Assembly (NCBI GenBank): GCA_035551615.1
Contig: DASZNC010000059.1
Location: 13,099-77,098, forward strand
Direction of reading: 5' to 3'
Length of the DNA: 64,000 nt
Source of the DNA: JAKCDU01 sp035551615
GTDB taxonomy: Bacteria > Actinomycetota > Acidimicrobiia > Acidimicrobiales > Palsa-688
Shown here: positions 8,167 through 15,304 of the stretch, piece after piece
How the letters are laid out: every line of letters begins with the position of its first letter
Position numbering within the stretch: the first letter of the stretch is position 1
The notes under the pieces: generated by a model
What the model was told of the DNA's origin: nothing
Seen by the model: the letters and a program-made list of their open reading frames with translations, nothing else
Database searches by the model: none
Position numbers and translations under genes: made by a program

Positions 8167-8454
8167 TCAGTCCAGCTCCTCGAAGCGGGCGCTGCGTACG
8201 GTGGCCGCATCGACGAACGCCATGAACTCCTGAGCCACGGGATCGGTCTTCCACTTCTCGTCACAGGCGTCGGCTGCGTCCGCCGACTCCCACAGGTCGA
8301 GCACCAGCCACGATCCGCGCTCCGAACGGCCGGTGGTGCGCCGCAGCAGCCCCGGTTGCTGGTAGGCGAAGTCGGTCTGGACCCGCTTGTCGGCGGCGAT
8401 GAACCGGTCGACGTCGGCTCCTTCGATCAGGTCGAAGACGAGCATCTCGATCAC
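8167..8454 (-). CDS. Small dimeric alpha/beta-barrel (ABM/NIPSNAP-like) protein
   Basis: About 95 residues (VIEMLVFDLIEG...). Strand-helix-strand spacing and the WLVLDLWES segment resemble ferredoxin-like dimeric alpha/beta-barrel proteins, a fold used by small monooxygenases and isomerases. GTG 8454 overlaps the stop of the DUF2889 gene as GTGA, which supports translational coupling; ATG 8445 is an alternative start three codons in. Function is unknown. It sits between DUF2889 and a VOC protein, all minus strand. Confidence 0.65.
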   Translation of the reverse strand: MIEMLVFDLIEGADVDRFIAADKRVQTDFAYQQPGLLRRTTGRSERGSWLVLDLWESADAADACDEKWKTDPVAQEFMAFVDAATVRSARFEELD

Positions 8455-9527
8455 GGCTGGAGGGTAGCGCCGGCCTCGACCTGCCGGGCGAGAAATGGCA
8501 GGGCGGCCAGTGACCGCATGGTGTCGTTGAGATGGGTGCAGGTGCTCGGTCCGACGAACTCCCGCCGCACCCGGTCCCGCAGATCGGCCGGGTGGGTGCC
8601 GGCCAGGCGGCCGGCGCTGGCCACGGCGCCCGGGCACTCGACCCAGGGCAGGACACCGATCTCTGCGTGAATGGACCGGAAGACGCCGGTCCGGCGGTCG
8701 ATCATCGCTCTCACCAGGTACTCGTGCACCACCCACTCGTCACCCTCGGCGTCGATGTGAGAATCCCGGAAGAAGGCTTCGACCTCGAGGGACTCTTCGG
8801 CGGCGGCGGGCCACACATCGATGCGCCGGAGCCGCCGCATGGAGTGCGGTCCGGCCCCCGCAATCGGGTGCCACCCGTCGGGATCGGCCGACAGCACCGC
8901 GGGTGCGGGCGGGCCGGTCACCTCGGGCGGATAGCCCAGCTCCTCACCCTCCACCAGGATCGTCGCGCCGGTGGCCCAGCCGGCACAGACGTCCGCCTTG
9001 TCCCGGACGTGGAACTGGCCCTTCGGCGGGTGGATGCCCGCCGCCGCAATCGGGAACCCGGCCAACAGCCCGACCGTGCCGAAGTCGTCGAGCAGCTGAT
9101 ACCGGAGGGAGCGGGCCCGATCCTCAGCGTCCCGATCCTCACCGTCCCGATCCTCGTCGTGCTGGTCGTCGGCGCCGGCCAGGTCGGCCAGGCTGCGCCG
9201 GAAGCCGGATGAGACCGACCGGCCGACCAGACCGGCGAAGCGGTCGTCGCCCGGGGTCACGGTCAGCGACCTGAGGACACTGCCCTCTATCAGGCTGAAC
9301 TCGGCCTCGACGGACGCCTCGGCGATCATTCGGGTGGCGCCGGCTGCGGACGTCCACAAATCCCGGCCGGCACTGAGCACGTGCACCGGACCGAGCACCC
9401 CTTCGGGCCGCCGGGCGACCTGGCTGGTCGTACGCCGTACCGATGCCGGGCGCCGATCCGGCGTGCCGGCGTGCGGTTGATGAGGCCCCCGCTTGGGATG
9501 GAGGATGCGCTCGCCCACGACGGCCAC
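8451..9527 (-). CDS. DUF2889 domain protein
   Basis: About 358 residues. The N-terminal part has PASVRRTTSQV and GVLGPVHVLSAGRDLWT, and the C-terminal part has VECPGAVASAGRLAG followed by CTHLNDTMRSLA, which are the blocks that define DUF2889. The family has no established function and often sits in catabolic loci of actinobacteria and proteobacteria. A low-complexity acidic stretch (repeated DRD/EDRD) near the middle is an insertion. Start: GTG 9527 (VAVVGERIL) gives a sensible N-terminus; sequence upstream in this frame is Arg/Pro-rich and does not look coding. Confidence 0.75.
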   Translation of the reverse strand: MAVVGERILHPKRGPHQPHAGTPDRRPASVRRTTSQVARRPEGVLGPVHVLSAGRDLWTSAAGATRMIAEASVEAEFSLIEGSVLRSLTVTPGDDRFAGLVGRSVSSGFRRSLADLAGADDQHDEDRDGEDRDAEDRARSLRYQLLDDFGTVGLLAGFPIAAAGIHPPKGQFHVRDKADVCAGWATGATILVEGEELGYPPEVTGPPAPAVLSADPDGWHPIAGAGPHSMRRLRRIDVWPAAAEESLEVEAFFRDSHIDAEGDEWVVHEYLVRAMIDRRTGVFRSIHAEIGVLPWVECPGAVASAGRLAGTHPADLRDRVRREFVGPSTCTHLNDTMRSLAALPFLARQVEAGATLQP

Positions 9528-9749
9528 CGTAGTGTCACCTGGTGCCAGCTTTCCCCGGCGCCGACCGGTTCCACCTGGCCCGACCCGGTCAGGATGGTCG
9601 CAGTCGCGGGTTCGGCGGGTCGGGCCGGCGGCCCGACCCGGCTCCAACGGGAGACAACACGTAATCGCGAATATCGCCCGGACCGACCGTTTCAGTACCC
9701 CGCCGGCGGGCGCCGGCGGGGCCCGCCGACACAGGGCGTCCGGAGTCCC

Positions 9750-9755
9750 TACGCT
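9750..9755 (+). promoter_or_regulatory. -10 box TACGCT, leaderless start of the F420 oxidoreductase
   Basis: TACGCT ends 6 nt before ATG 9762, and there is no Shine-Dalgarno sequence between them. Transcription would start at or beside the A of ATG. Confidence 0.5.
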
Positions 9756-9761
9756 GCCGCA

Positions 9762-10700
9762 ATGGCCCACGCCCGCAAGTTCCGATTCGGTATCCAACTG
9801 GTAACCGCGCCTGACGGCCCGTCATGGGCGGAGACCGCCCGCAAGGTGGAGGACCTCGGGTTCTCGAGCCTGTTCCTCCCCGACCATTTCGGGGACCAAC
9901 TGTCGCCGGTGCCGGCGCTGATGGCGGCCGCTGATGCCACCACCACGCTGCGGGTCGGCGCCCTGGTGTGGGACAACGACTACAAGCATCCGGTCGTGCT
10001 GGCCAAGGAGGCCGCCACCATCGACGTCCTGTCGGGCGGCCGCCTCGAGTTCGGCATCGGCGCCGGCTGGATGAACACCGACTACGAGCAGGCCGGGATC
10101 CCCAAGGAACGGGACGGGGTCCGAATCGCCAAGCTGGCCGAGGCCATCGAGATCTACAGAGGCCTCTGGGGCCCGGACGAGTTCAGTTTCTCAGGCGAGC
10201 ACTACCAGATCGCCGGTCTCAACGGATTCCCCAAACCGGCTCAGCAGCCCCACCCGCCGCTCCTCATCGGTGGCGGCGGCCCGAAGATGCTGGCGTTGGC
10301 CGCCCGCCACGCCGACATCGTCGGGATCAACCCGGCCATCCCCAAGGGGTACATCGACGCGTCGGCCTCCGCCGAGGTCCGTCCCGACCGGCTGGACACC
10401 AAAGTGGGCTGGCTCCGCGACGCCGTCGGGGACCGCCTCGACGATCTCGAGCTGAACATCCTGGTTTTCGCCACTTCCATCGGTCCCGAGGCCGCCGCCC
10501 AGCGGGCCGGCATGGCCCAGATGTTCGGGGTCAGCGAGGACGACTTCGCCGCCTCGCCGTATGTGTGGTTCGGCGACGCCAAGGAAGTAGCCGACTCGTT
10601 GCGGGCGGCGCGCGAACGCTGGGGCACCAGCTACTTCGTGGTCCAGCCCGGCGCCCTCGATCAGGTGGCGCCCGTGATCGCCGAGCTGGCCGGGACGTAA
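9762..10700 (+). CDS. LLM-class F420-dependent oxidoreductase (TIGR03621-like)
   Basis: A 312-residue luciferase-like TIM-barrel protein. Typical blocks are FGIQLVTAP at the N-terminus, DHFGDQLSPVPALMAAA, VLAKEAATIDVLSGGRLEFGIGAGW and the LLIGGGGPKMLALAARHADIV nucleotide or flavin-binding segment near residue 175. In actinobacteria such proteins use reduced F420 or FMN for hydride transfer to diverse substrates. The fold and the GGRLEFGIGAGW motif are certain; the cofactor is inferred from the subfamily. It is a single gene, with a converging small gene behind it. Confidence 0.88.
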   Translation: MAHARKFRFGIQLVTAPDGPSWAETARKVEDLGFSSLFLPDHFGDQLSPVPALMAAADATTTLRVGALVWDNDYKHPVVLAKEAATIDVLSGGRLEFGIGAGWMNTDYEQAGIPKERDGVRIAKLAEAIEIYRGLWGPDEFSFSGEHYQIAGLNGFPKPAQQPHPPLLIGGGGPKMLALAARHADIVGINPAIPKGYIDASASAEVRPDRLDTKVGWLRDAVGDRLDDLELNILVFATSIGPEAAAQRAGMAQMFGVSEDDFAASPYVWFGDAKEVADSLRAARERWGTSYFVVQPGALDQVAPVIAELAGT

Positions 10701-10741
10701 ACGCTGCGGGGCCGTCCCGAGCGGGCGGCCGCCACGACGGT

Positions 10742-11026
10742 CTAGAAGGTCTGTTCCTCGGCGGTCGGTTCGGTGGAAACGGCGCCGCCGCCGTGCTCGG
10801 CCTCGATAGAGGTGATCTCGGCGACGAGCTTGTCGGCCACGGCCGGGTCGGCCCCCGGCTTGCCGGTCCGCTCGGCGTAGACAGCCGCGCCCAGGTCCCG
10901 GAACAGGGCGTCCACCTTGCGCTTGGCCTGGGCGTCTTCGATCTTCGCCTGCCCGGCCTTGCCGGCCTCCTGGGCCTTTTGCGCCGCCTGGCTGGCCGAT
11001 TCTTTGACCTTGTCGAGCAAACCCAT
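10742..11026 (-). CDS. Small conserved actinobacterial helical protein
   Basis: A 94-residue protein beginning MGLLDKVKESASQAAQKAQ, amphipathic and Ala/Lys/Glu-rich through residue 45, followed by a second helix DALFRDLGAAVYAERTG and an acidic tail. It matches a widespread actinobacterial hypothetical family of similar length, with no known role. Helical repeats of this kind can be membrane-surface or coiled-coil. A strong GGGGAC ribosome site precedes the ATG at 11026. Confidence 0.75.
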   Translation of the reverse strand: MGLLDKVKESASQAAQKAQEAGKAGQAKIEDAQAKRKVDALFRDLGAAVYAERTGKPGADPAVADKLVAEITSIEAEHGGGAVSTEPTAEEQTF

Positions 11027-11107
11027 GGCTGTCCCCTTCCGATCCGCGGTGTCGGCGGCGACGCTAATCCCGGTCGCTCCGGCCGCGTCGCCGAATTGGC
11101 CGGCCGA

Positions 11108-11176
11108 TCAGGCAGCCGACTCCCCTGCTATCTCGATGGCCCGGCGGATGGCCGCCACCAGCTCGTCCTCGCTCAC
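11108..11176 (-). CDS. Possible 22-residue micro-ORF
   Basis: GTG AGC GAG GAC ... TGA encodes MSEDELVAAIRRAIEIAGESAA, an amphipathic helix. It begins 10 nt after the stop of the SRPBCC gene on the same strand, so it could be translated from the same message. No good ribosome site precedes it. It may be a leaderless-style downstream peptide or chance. Confidence 0.25.
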   Translation of the reverse strand: MSEDELVAAIRRAIEIAGESAA

Positions 11177-11185
11177 GGCTGCCGG

Positions 11186-11674
11186 CTAACGGCCACCGAC
11201 CAGCCGGGCCAGGTTCTCCAGGCTGGCCTCCATGTCGGGCCGCCACCGTTCGCCGCCCCGGAGTACCTTCTGCAGGTCCGCAGGGGAGCGGGAGCAGTCG
11301 AAGCACTCGGTGACGCGCGTACCTGCGCCGGCGATCGGCTCCAGCCGCCATCCCCATTGATGGCGGCCCGGATTACCGATGTCCCCTTTGAAGTCGTCCT
11401 TCTCGATCGCCTTCATCACCGGCTCCCAGGTGATGCGCCGGTCCGGTTCGAACTCGACCACGTGGTTCTCCATCACGTAGTCGCCCATGTCGTCGTTGAA
11501 CATGTTCATCACGAACACGTCGCCGACCTGAGAGATGACCTGGTCGGATTCGGTCGTCCGCAGCATGCCGGTGCCGTCGACCGACGGGTGGTCGGCCGGT
11601 CGGCACAGCAGGGCGAATATGGCCGACGCCGGGGCATCGATGTCGCGGCACACCGAGACGGCGAACTCAGGCAC
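11186..11674 (-). CDS. SRPBCC (START/polyketide cyclase-like) protein
   Basis: A 162-residue SRPBCC-fold protein: starts FAVSVCRDIDAPASAIFALLCRPADHP, continues with VVEFEPDRRITWEPV and ends with a long C-terminal helix MEASLENLARLV. The fold is a hydrophobic cavity binding lipids or polyketides. The ATG lies inside the end of the upstream VOC gene (8-nt overlap), so the two are co-translated. No catalytic residues can be assigned. Confidence 0.82.
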   Translation of the reverse strand: MPEFAVSVCRDIDAPASAIFALLCRPADHPSVDGTGMLRTTESDQVISQVGDVFVMNMFNDDMGDYVMENHVVEFEPDRRITWEPVMKAIEKDDFKGDIGNPGRHQWGWRLEPIAGAGTRVTECFDCSRSPADLQKVLRGGERWRPDMEASLENLARLVGGR

Positions 11675-12449
11675 CGACGTTCCTCAGTTTGAACTGGGCG
11701 CCGCACGGGTCGGCGGCACACGCCAACCGGCCGTAGGGCGTGGACTCCGGTCCGTGCACCAGGGATCCACCGAGCTTGTCGATCAACGCCAGCGTCTCGT
11801 CGACGTCGTCGACGGCCCAGTACACCGACCACTCGCCGCCCACACCGGGCGGCAGCCAGCCGCTCGCGTCCATGATGCCGATCAGGTCCTCGTCGCTACC
11901 GGCCGGACGCACCGTGGTGTAGCGGAACTCGTCGGTGTCGCCCACGGTGGTGGTCTCGTACCCGAACAGGCCCTGGTAGAACGACCGGGCCTGAGAATGG
12001 TCGGTGGTGTGCAGTTCGACCCAACTGGGCGAGCCGTGCTCACCGAGGACGGTGAAGCCGGGGAACGTGACCGGCTGCCAGAAGCCGATCACCGCGCCGG
12101 CCGGATCCGAGACGACGGCCTGGATCCCGAGGTCGTCCACCGCCATGGCTTCGCCCATGACCTTGGCGCCGGCCGCCTGCGCGGCCTGCAGGGTGGCGGC
12201 CATGTCCGGCGTGGCCAGGTAGGGCTTCCACCTGTTGTCGGCCTTCATGTCGCGGCCCACGTCCCCCATCCCGCCGGCCACGGGCACGCCGTCGCGGGTG
12301 AACATGAAGTAGCCGCCATGGCCGTCGTCGGGTGCCTGCGCCTCCCACCCGAACACCTCGCCGTAGAACTCGCCGGCGCCGGCCACATCGCTCGTCCACA
12401 GATCGGTCCAGCACGGGGCTCCCACCGGTGGTGTGCTCCTGGTCGTCAT
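11667..12449 (-). CDS. Two-domain VOC (glyoxalase-fold) protein
   Basis: A 260-residue protein with two VOC modules. The first starts near residue 10 (PCWTDLWTSDVAGAGEFYGEVFGWE), the second near residue 130 (SPSWVELHTTDHSQARSFYQGLFGYE). Each contains the F-Y-x-x-x-F-G-(W/Y) signature. The tandem form is common in actinobacteria and often annotated as a glyoxalase or hydroxylase, with no firm activity. Start ATG 12449. A 17-bp palindrome about 55 nt upstream is a candidate operator. Confidence 0.85.
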   Translation of the reverse strand: MTTRSTPPVGAPCWTDLWTSDVAGAGEFYGEVFGWEAQAPDDGHGGYFMFTRDGVPVAGGMGDVGRDMKADNRWKPYLATPDMAATLQAAQAAGAKVMGEAMAVDDLGIQAVVSDPAGAVIGFWQPVTFPGFTVLGEHGSPSWVELHTTDHSQARSFYQGLFGYETTTVGDTDEFRYTTVRPAGSDEDLIGIMDASGWLPPGVGGEWSVYWAVDDVDETLALIDKLGGSLVHGPESTPYGRLACAADPCGAQFKLRNVGA

Positions 12450-12503
12450 GATCGAACTCCCTCTGTCGTCATCACCGGTGCAGACGAACCGCGAGGGCGC
12501 CAT

Positions 12504-12520
12504 TCATCGGTGACCGATGA
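12504..12520. promoter_or_regulatory. Palindromic operator candidate between the VOC and STAS genes
   Basis: TCATCGG-TGA-CCGATGA is a perfect 7-3-7 inverted repeat in the divergent gap between the minus-strand VOC gene (start 12449) and the plus-strand STAS gene (start 12551). It could control either or both. Confidence 0.5.
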
Positions 12521-12550
12521 GTTCCAGCCGATATTCCCGTCCAACCGATT

Positions 12551-12817
12551 GTGGGTCGCTGGTGCCGCATAACGATCGTGTTGGAGGGACCGGATGCGCC
12601 CGACCTGTCGGCCGTCGACGAGCTGGCCCGGTGGCGCCTGCTGGCCGGCCGCCTGGGCGGCCACGTCGTCATCGATCAATTGTCACCTGAGATGACGGAA
12701 CTTTTGGAGTTGACCGGCCTAGGCGTCGAGATGCATCGGCAGCCCGAATGCCGGGAACAACCGCTCGGGATCCAGGAAGTCGAGGAAGAAGGCCATCTCG
12801 GCGATCTTTCCCCCTGA
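12551..12817 (+). CDS. STAS-like domain protein
   Basis: An 88-residue protein: ITIVLEGPDAPDLSAVDELARW, then LAGRLGGHVVIDQLSPEMTELLELTGLG and an acidic C-terminus EVEEEGHLGDLSP. The strand-helix-strand order and the L-x-E-L-L-E-L-x-G-L end match the short STAS proteins of actinobacteria, relatives of anti-sigma-factor antagonists. The phosphorylatable Ser or Thr usual after the third strand is not obvious. GTG 12551 is the only upstream start; no ribosome site is clear. The last 99 bp are antisense to the 3' end of the sigma-factor gene. Confidence 0.65.
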   Translation: MGRWCRITIVLEGPDAPDLSAVDELARWRLLAGRLGGHVVIDQLSPEMTELLELTGLGVEMHRQPECREQPLGIQEVEEEGHLGDLSP

Positions 12818-13717
12818 GATCTCGAGCACCTGGATGGCCCAGGGCGCCCAGCCCCCGGCCGGATCCGGCTTGTACTGACCGAAGGCCGGGCACCCGTTCG
12901 CCGTCGTCGCCAACAGCCGCGATCCCCGGCAGGCACTCGGCCCGGGCAGGACCATCCAGTCGACGATGTTCTGCGAGCCCTCCAGCCACAGCGCGAACGG
13001 CGGCATCGACTGTATGGCGTCGTCGTGTAGCAGCCCCACCAGAGCGTCGATGTCGTAGCGCTCGAAGGCATCCACGTAGCGCTCGAGCAACTCGGTGTGG
13101 TCGGCGTCGAGTGGGCGCGGCCTGGTGTGCGACGGCAGGCTGGCAAGGGTGGAGCGCGCCCTCTGGAGGGCGCTGTTGACCGCCGGCACCGAAGTGGCCA
13201 ATAGCTCGGCCGCGTCCACGACCGGCCAGCGCAGTACCTCGCACAGGACGAGGGCGGCCCGTTGCTTGGCCGGCAGGTGCGGGAGGGCGGTCACGAAGGC
13301 CAGCCGGATGGAGTCCCGCTGTTCGGCCACTTCGGCCGGGTCGCCCAGGTCCGAGATCACCGCGCCGTCGGCGATCGGCGTCACCCACAGGGCCTCCGGG
13401 TGCAGCGGGCCGAGCAGCGACTCGTCGGGCGGCGAGGACGGACCCATCTCCATCGGGCGGGCCCGCCTCTGGACCTGCCGGCCCATGTCGATGCAGACGT
13501 TGGTGGCGATCCGGTACAGCCAGGACCGGACGCTCGACCGGCCCTCGAACGAATCAGCCGCCCTCAGTGCCTTGATCATGGTCTCCTGCACCGCATCTTC
13601 GGCTTCGAAACCGGAACCCAGCATGCGGTAGCAGTAGCCGGTGAGCTCGCGCCGGTAGGGTTCGAGGTCCGCCGACACAAGTGGGGTCGTCACAGCCACG
13701 ACTTCGAGAGTACTCAC
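12719..13717 (-). CDS. ECF sigma-70 factor with C-terminal SnoaL-like domain (SigX5/SigG-like)
   Basis: About 332 residues. Region 2 (YRRELTGYCYRMLGSGFEAEDAVQETMIKAL, with RSWLYRIATNVCID) binds the core enzyme and the -10 DNA. Region 4 (LPAKQRAALVLCEVLRWPVVDAAELLATSVPAVNSALQRAR) is a helix-turn-helix. From about residue 205 a SnoaL-like domain follows (LLERYVDAFERYDIDALVGLLHDD). Such long ECF factors are thought to be gated by the C-terminal domain and not by a separate anti-sigma factor. Start GTG 13717 is preferred, with TTG 13723 two codons earlier. The STAS gene overlaps it antisense at the 3' end. Confidence 0.88.
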   Translation of the reverse strand: MSTLEVVAVTTPLVSADLEPYRRELTGYCYRMLGSGFEAEDAVQETMIKALRAADSFEGRSSVRSWLYRIATNVCIDMGRQVQRRARPMEMGPSSPPDESLLGPLHPEALWVTPIADGAVISDLGDPAEVAEQRDSIRLAFVTALPHLPAKQRAALVLCEVLRWPVVDAAELLATSVPAVNSALQRARSTLASLPSHTRPRPLDADHTELLERYVDAFERYDIDALVGLLHDDAIQSMPPFALWLEGSQNIVDWMVLPGPSACRGSRLLATTANGCPAFGQYKPDPAGGWAPWAIQVLEISGGKIAEMAFFLDFLDPERLFPAFGLPMHLDA

Positions 13718-13827
13718 GGACAAAGGGACGGGCCGGACCGACGGAATTCATCGCTCACGCCCGCCCGCTGCGATGAGAACCGGTGCCCGCCGCCGTCAGC
13801 CTCGACCCCCTATCCGGGCGGGGCGGC

Positions 13828-13959
13828 CTATTGCGGAGCGGTTACCGGCTGCGGGTCCGCCTCGAGCAGGTCATCAGCCTCGGCCAGCCACCGGTCGAGT
13901 GCCTCCCGGCTCGACCGCAACCCGGGGCGCCGGCTGGATTCCGTGTTCTGTGTGGTCAT
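13828..13959 (-). CDS. Small 43-residue protein
   Basis: ATG 13959 to TAG 13828 encodes MTTQNTESSRRPGLRSSREA followed by LDRWLAEADDLLEADPQPVTAPQ: a basic N-terminus and an acidic amphipathic helix. It is preceded by GGAGGG 9 nt before the ATG, the strongest ribosome site in this region, which is the main argument that it is real. No family is recognised. Promoter-like TATAAAT and two inverted repeats lie just upstream (13983-14036). Confidence 0.6.
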   Translation of the reverse strand: MTTQNTESSRRPGLRSSREALDRWLAEADDLLEADPQPVTAPQ

Positions 13960-13982
13960 GCGGAGACCCTCCTTCGCCTGGT

Positions 13983-14035
13983 CCCGTGGTCAACATACCC
14001 ACGGGCCGTCGCCCAACTGGGGGATTTATACCCCC
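13983..14035 (-). promoter_or_regulatory. Promoter/operator region of the 43-residue gene
   Basis: Two inverted repeats are adjacent: CCCGTGG/CCACGGG (13983-13989 and 13999-14005) and GGGGG-N7-CCCCC (14019-14035). On the minus strand the second encloses TATAAAT, a plausible -10. G-tract palindromes of this shape resemble operators of CsoR-like regulators, but no such gene is near. Confidence 0.4.
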
Positions 14036-14055
14036 GCCCCGAGCGCGGGCTCCGC

Positions 14056-14859
14056 TCAGTGCATGCGGGCGCTCGACCCGAGGCTCAACTCCATGACCGT
14101 CCCGGTCATGATCCCGGGGTCGGTCACCAGGTAGAGAACGGCCCGGCTGACGTCTTCGGACTGGATCATGGCCTGCGGGATCGGGTTGGCCCGGGCGAAG
14201 CGGCGGATCAGCTCATCGGGAACTTCGGCGTCCGGGTCGGGCTGCACCATCGGCGTCTGGACCGTCGTCGGGCACACCACGTTGATGGTGATGCCGTCGC
14301 GGGCGACCTCGAGCGCGACCGACTTGGCCAGGCCGATGACCCCCCACTTGGTGGCGTTGTAGGCGCCCAGCTCGGGGATCCCCATCCGGCCCCCCATCGA
14401 CGCAGTGACCACGATCCTCCCGTACTTCTGTTCCCGCATCACCGGGAGCGCGGCCCGCAAGGTGTGGAAGGCGCCGGTCAGGTTGGTGGCCACGAGGGTG
14501 TCCCAGACCTCGTCGGTCACGTCGGTGATGGGGCCGGTCGACACCACCCCGGCATTGGCCACCACGATGTCGAGCCGCCCGAACTGGTCGACGGTCCGGG
14601 CGACGGCGCCCTCCACGGCGGCGGCGTCGCGGACATCCACCGCTAGGCCTAGCGCTCGGCGGCCGGTCGCTTCGACCTGCTTCACCGACAGCTCCAGATC
14701 ACTGCGCCCGGCGAGGGGATAGGTGAGGACCGGCATCGCCGCCGGGACATCGCAGAGCACCACGTCGGCGCCCTCGGCGGCGAGGGCCAGACCGTGGGAC
14801 CGGCCCTGGCCCCGTGCTCCCCCGGTGATCAGCGCGACCCGTCCGTCCAGTGCTCCCAT
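14056..14859 (-). CDS. Mycofactocin-type SDR oxidoreductase
   Basis: A 267-residue short-chain dehydrogenase. The nucleotide motif GGARGQGRSHGLALAAEGAD near residue 13 is the form used by mycofactocin-coupled SDRs, and an insertion after CDVPAAMPVL is also typical of that group. Catalytic Ser (VTASMGG) and the Y-x-x-x-K pair (AYNATKWG) are present. The family oxidises alcohols with a tightly held NAD, passing electrons to mycofactocin. A TATCTT hexamer 7 nt before ATG suggests leaderless expression. Confidence 0.87.
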   Translation of the reverse strand: MGALDGRVALITGGARGQGRSHGLALAAEGADVVLCDVPAAMPVLTYPLAGRSDLELSVKQVEATGRRALGLAVDVRDAAAVEGAVARTVDQFGRLDIVVANAGVVSTGPITDVTDEVWDTLVATNLTGAFHTLRAALPVMREQKYGRIVVTASMGGRMGIPELGAYNATKWGVIGLAKSVALEVARDGITINVVCPTTVQTPMVQPDPDAEVPDELIRRFARANPIPQAMIQSEDVSRAVLYLVTDPGIMTGTVMELSLGSSARMH

Positions 14860-14866
14860 GCGGTCG

Positions 14867-14872
14867 AAGATA
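14867..14872 (-). promoter_or_regulatory. -10 box TATCTT of the SDR gene
   Basis: On the minus strand TATCTT lies 7 nt before the ATG at 14859, with no Shine-Dalgarno sequence, as in other leaderless candidates in this window. Confidence 0.45.
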
Positions 14873-14894
14873 CGGCAACGGCCGGGCCGGGGAC

Positions 14895-14932
14895 GTTACG
14901 ATCCGCCGAGGGGGAGTTACCATCCGAGTAAC
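14895..14932 (+). promoter_or_regulatory. Direct/inverted repeats before the YSS-patatin operon
   Basis: GTTACGATCCG (14895-14905) and GTTACCATCCG (14916-14926) are direct repeats offset by 21 bp, two helical turns, followed by the inverted half GTAAC (14928-14932). They lie just upstream of the plus-strand operon and could bind a regulator. Confidence 0.4.
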
Positions 14933-14962
14933 AGCGGTCCATCAGGCAAGGAGCCACGGCGA

Positions 14963-15304
14963 GTGAGTACAGAAGGCAGGGGCGGAGGGTCCGACGGCGA
15001 GGAGGCCGAGCAGCCGCCGGCGTGGCCACTGCCTGACCCGCCCCTCTACTCACCGACCAACCCGGGCCAGGCCTACTCGTCGCCCAACCCGGCGCAGAGC
15101 TACTCGTCCGCCGACCCTGCCCACCGGTACTCGTCGGCCCACCCTGGTCAGAACTACTCGTCGCACCCGGGCCCGACCTATTCGTCCCACCCGGGCGGCC
15201 AGGACTACTCGTCGCATCCGGGTCAGGCGTACTCCTCCAATCCCAACCCGTCGAGCACCTACAGCCCCTCCGGTGGGGCCAGCCCCTCTTCGCCCTCGGA
15301 ATGA
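14963..15304 (+). CDS. Pro/Tyr/Ser tandem-repeat protein
   Basis: A 113-residue protein of low complexity. After an acidic start (STEGRGGGSDGEEAEQ) come about eight copies of a 7-9 residue unit of the form (H/N)PGQxYSS, encoded by repeated CCGGGCCAG.CTACTCGTC DNA. No signal peptide or membrane segment is visible. GTG 14963 has AAGGAG at a good distance. The stop overlaps the ATG of the patatin gene as ATGA (15301-15304), so the two are co-translated. Similar disordered Tyr/Pro-rich tails occur on actinobacterial membrane and FHA proteins, here as a free-standing protein. Confidence 0.7.
   Translation: MSTEGRGGGSDGEEAEQPPAWPLPDPPLYSPTNPGQAYSSPNPAQSYSSADPAHRYSSAHPGQNYSSHPGPTYSSHPGGQDYSSHPGQAYSSNPNPSSTYSPSGGASPSSPSE

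Noticed and set aside
14019..14035. GGGGG-N7-CCCCC as a CsoR operator
   Set aside because: It is only G/C-tract similarity. No CsoR gene is nearby and arms are only 5 bp; kept as an unspecified repeat.
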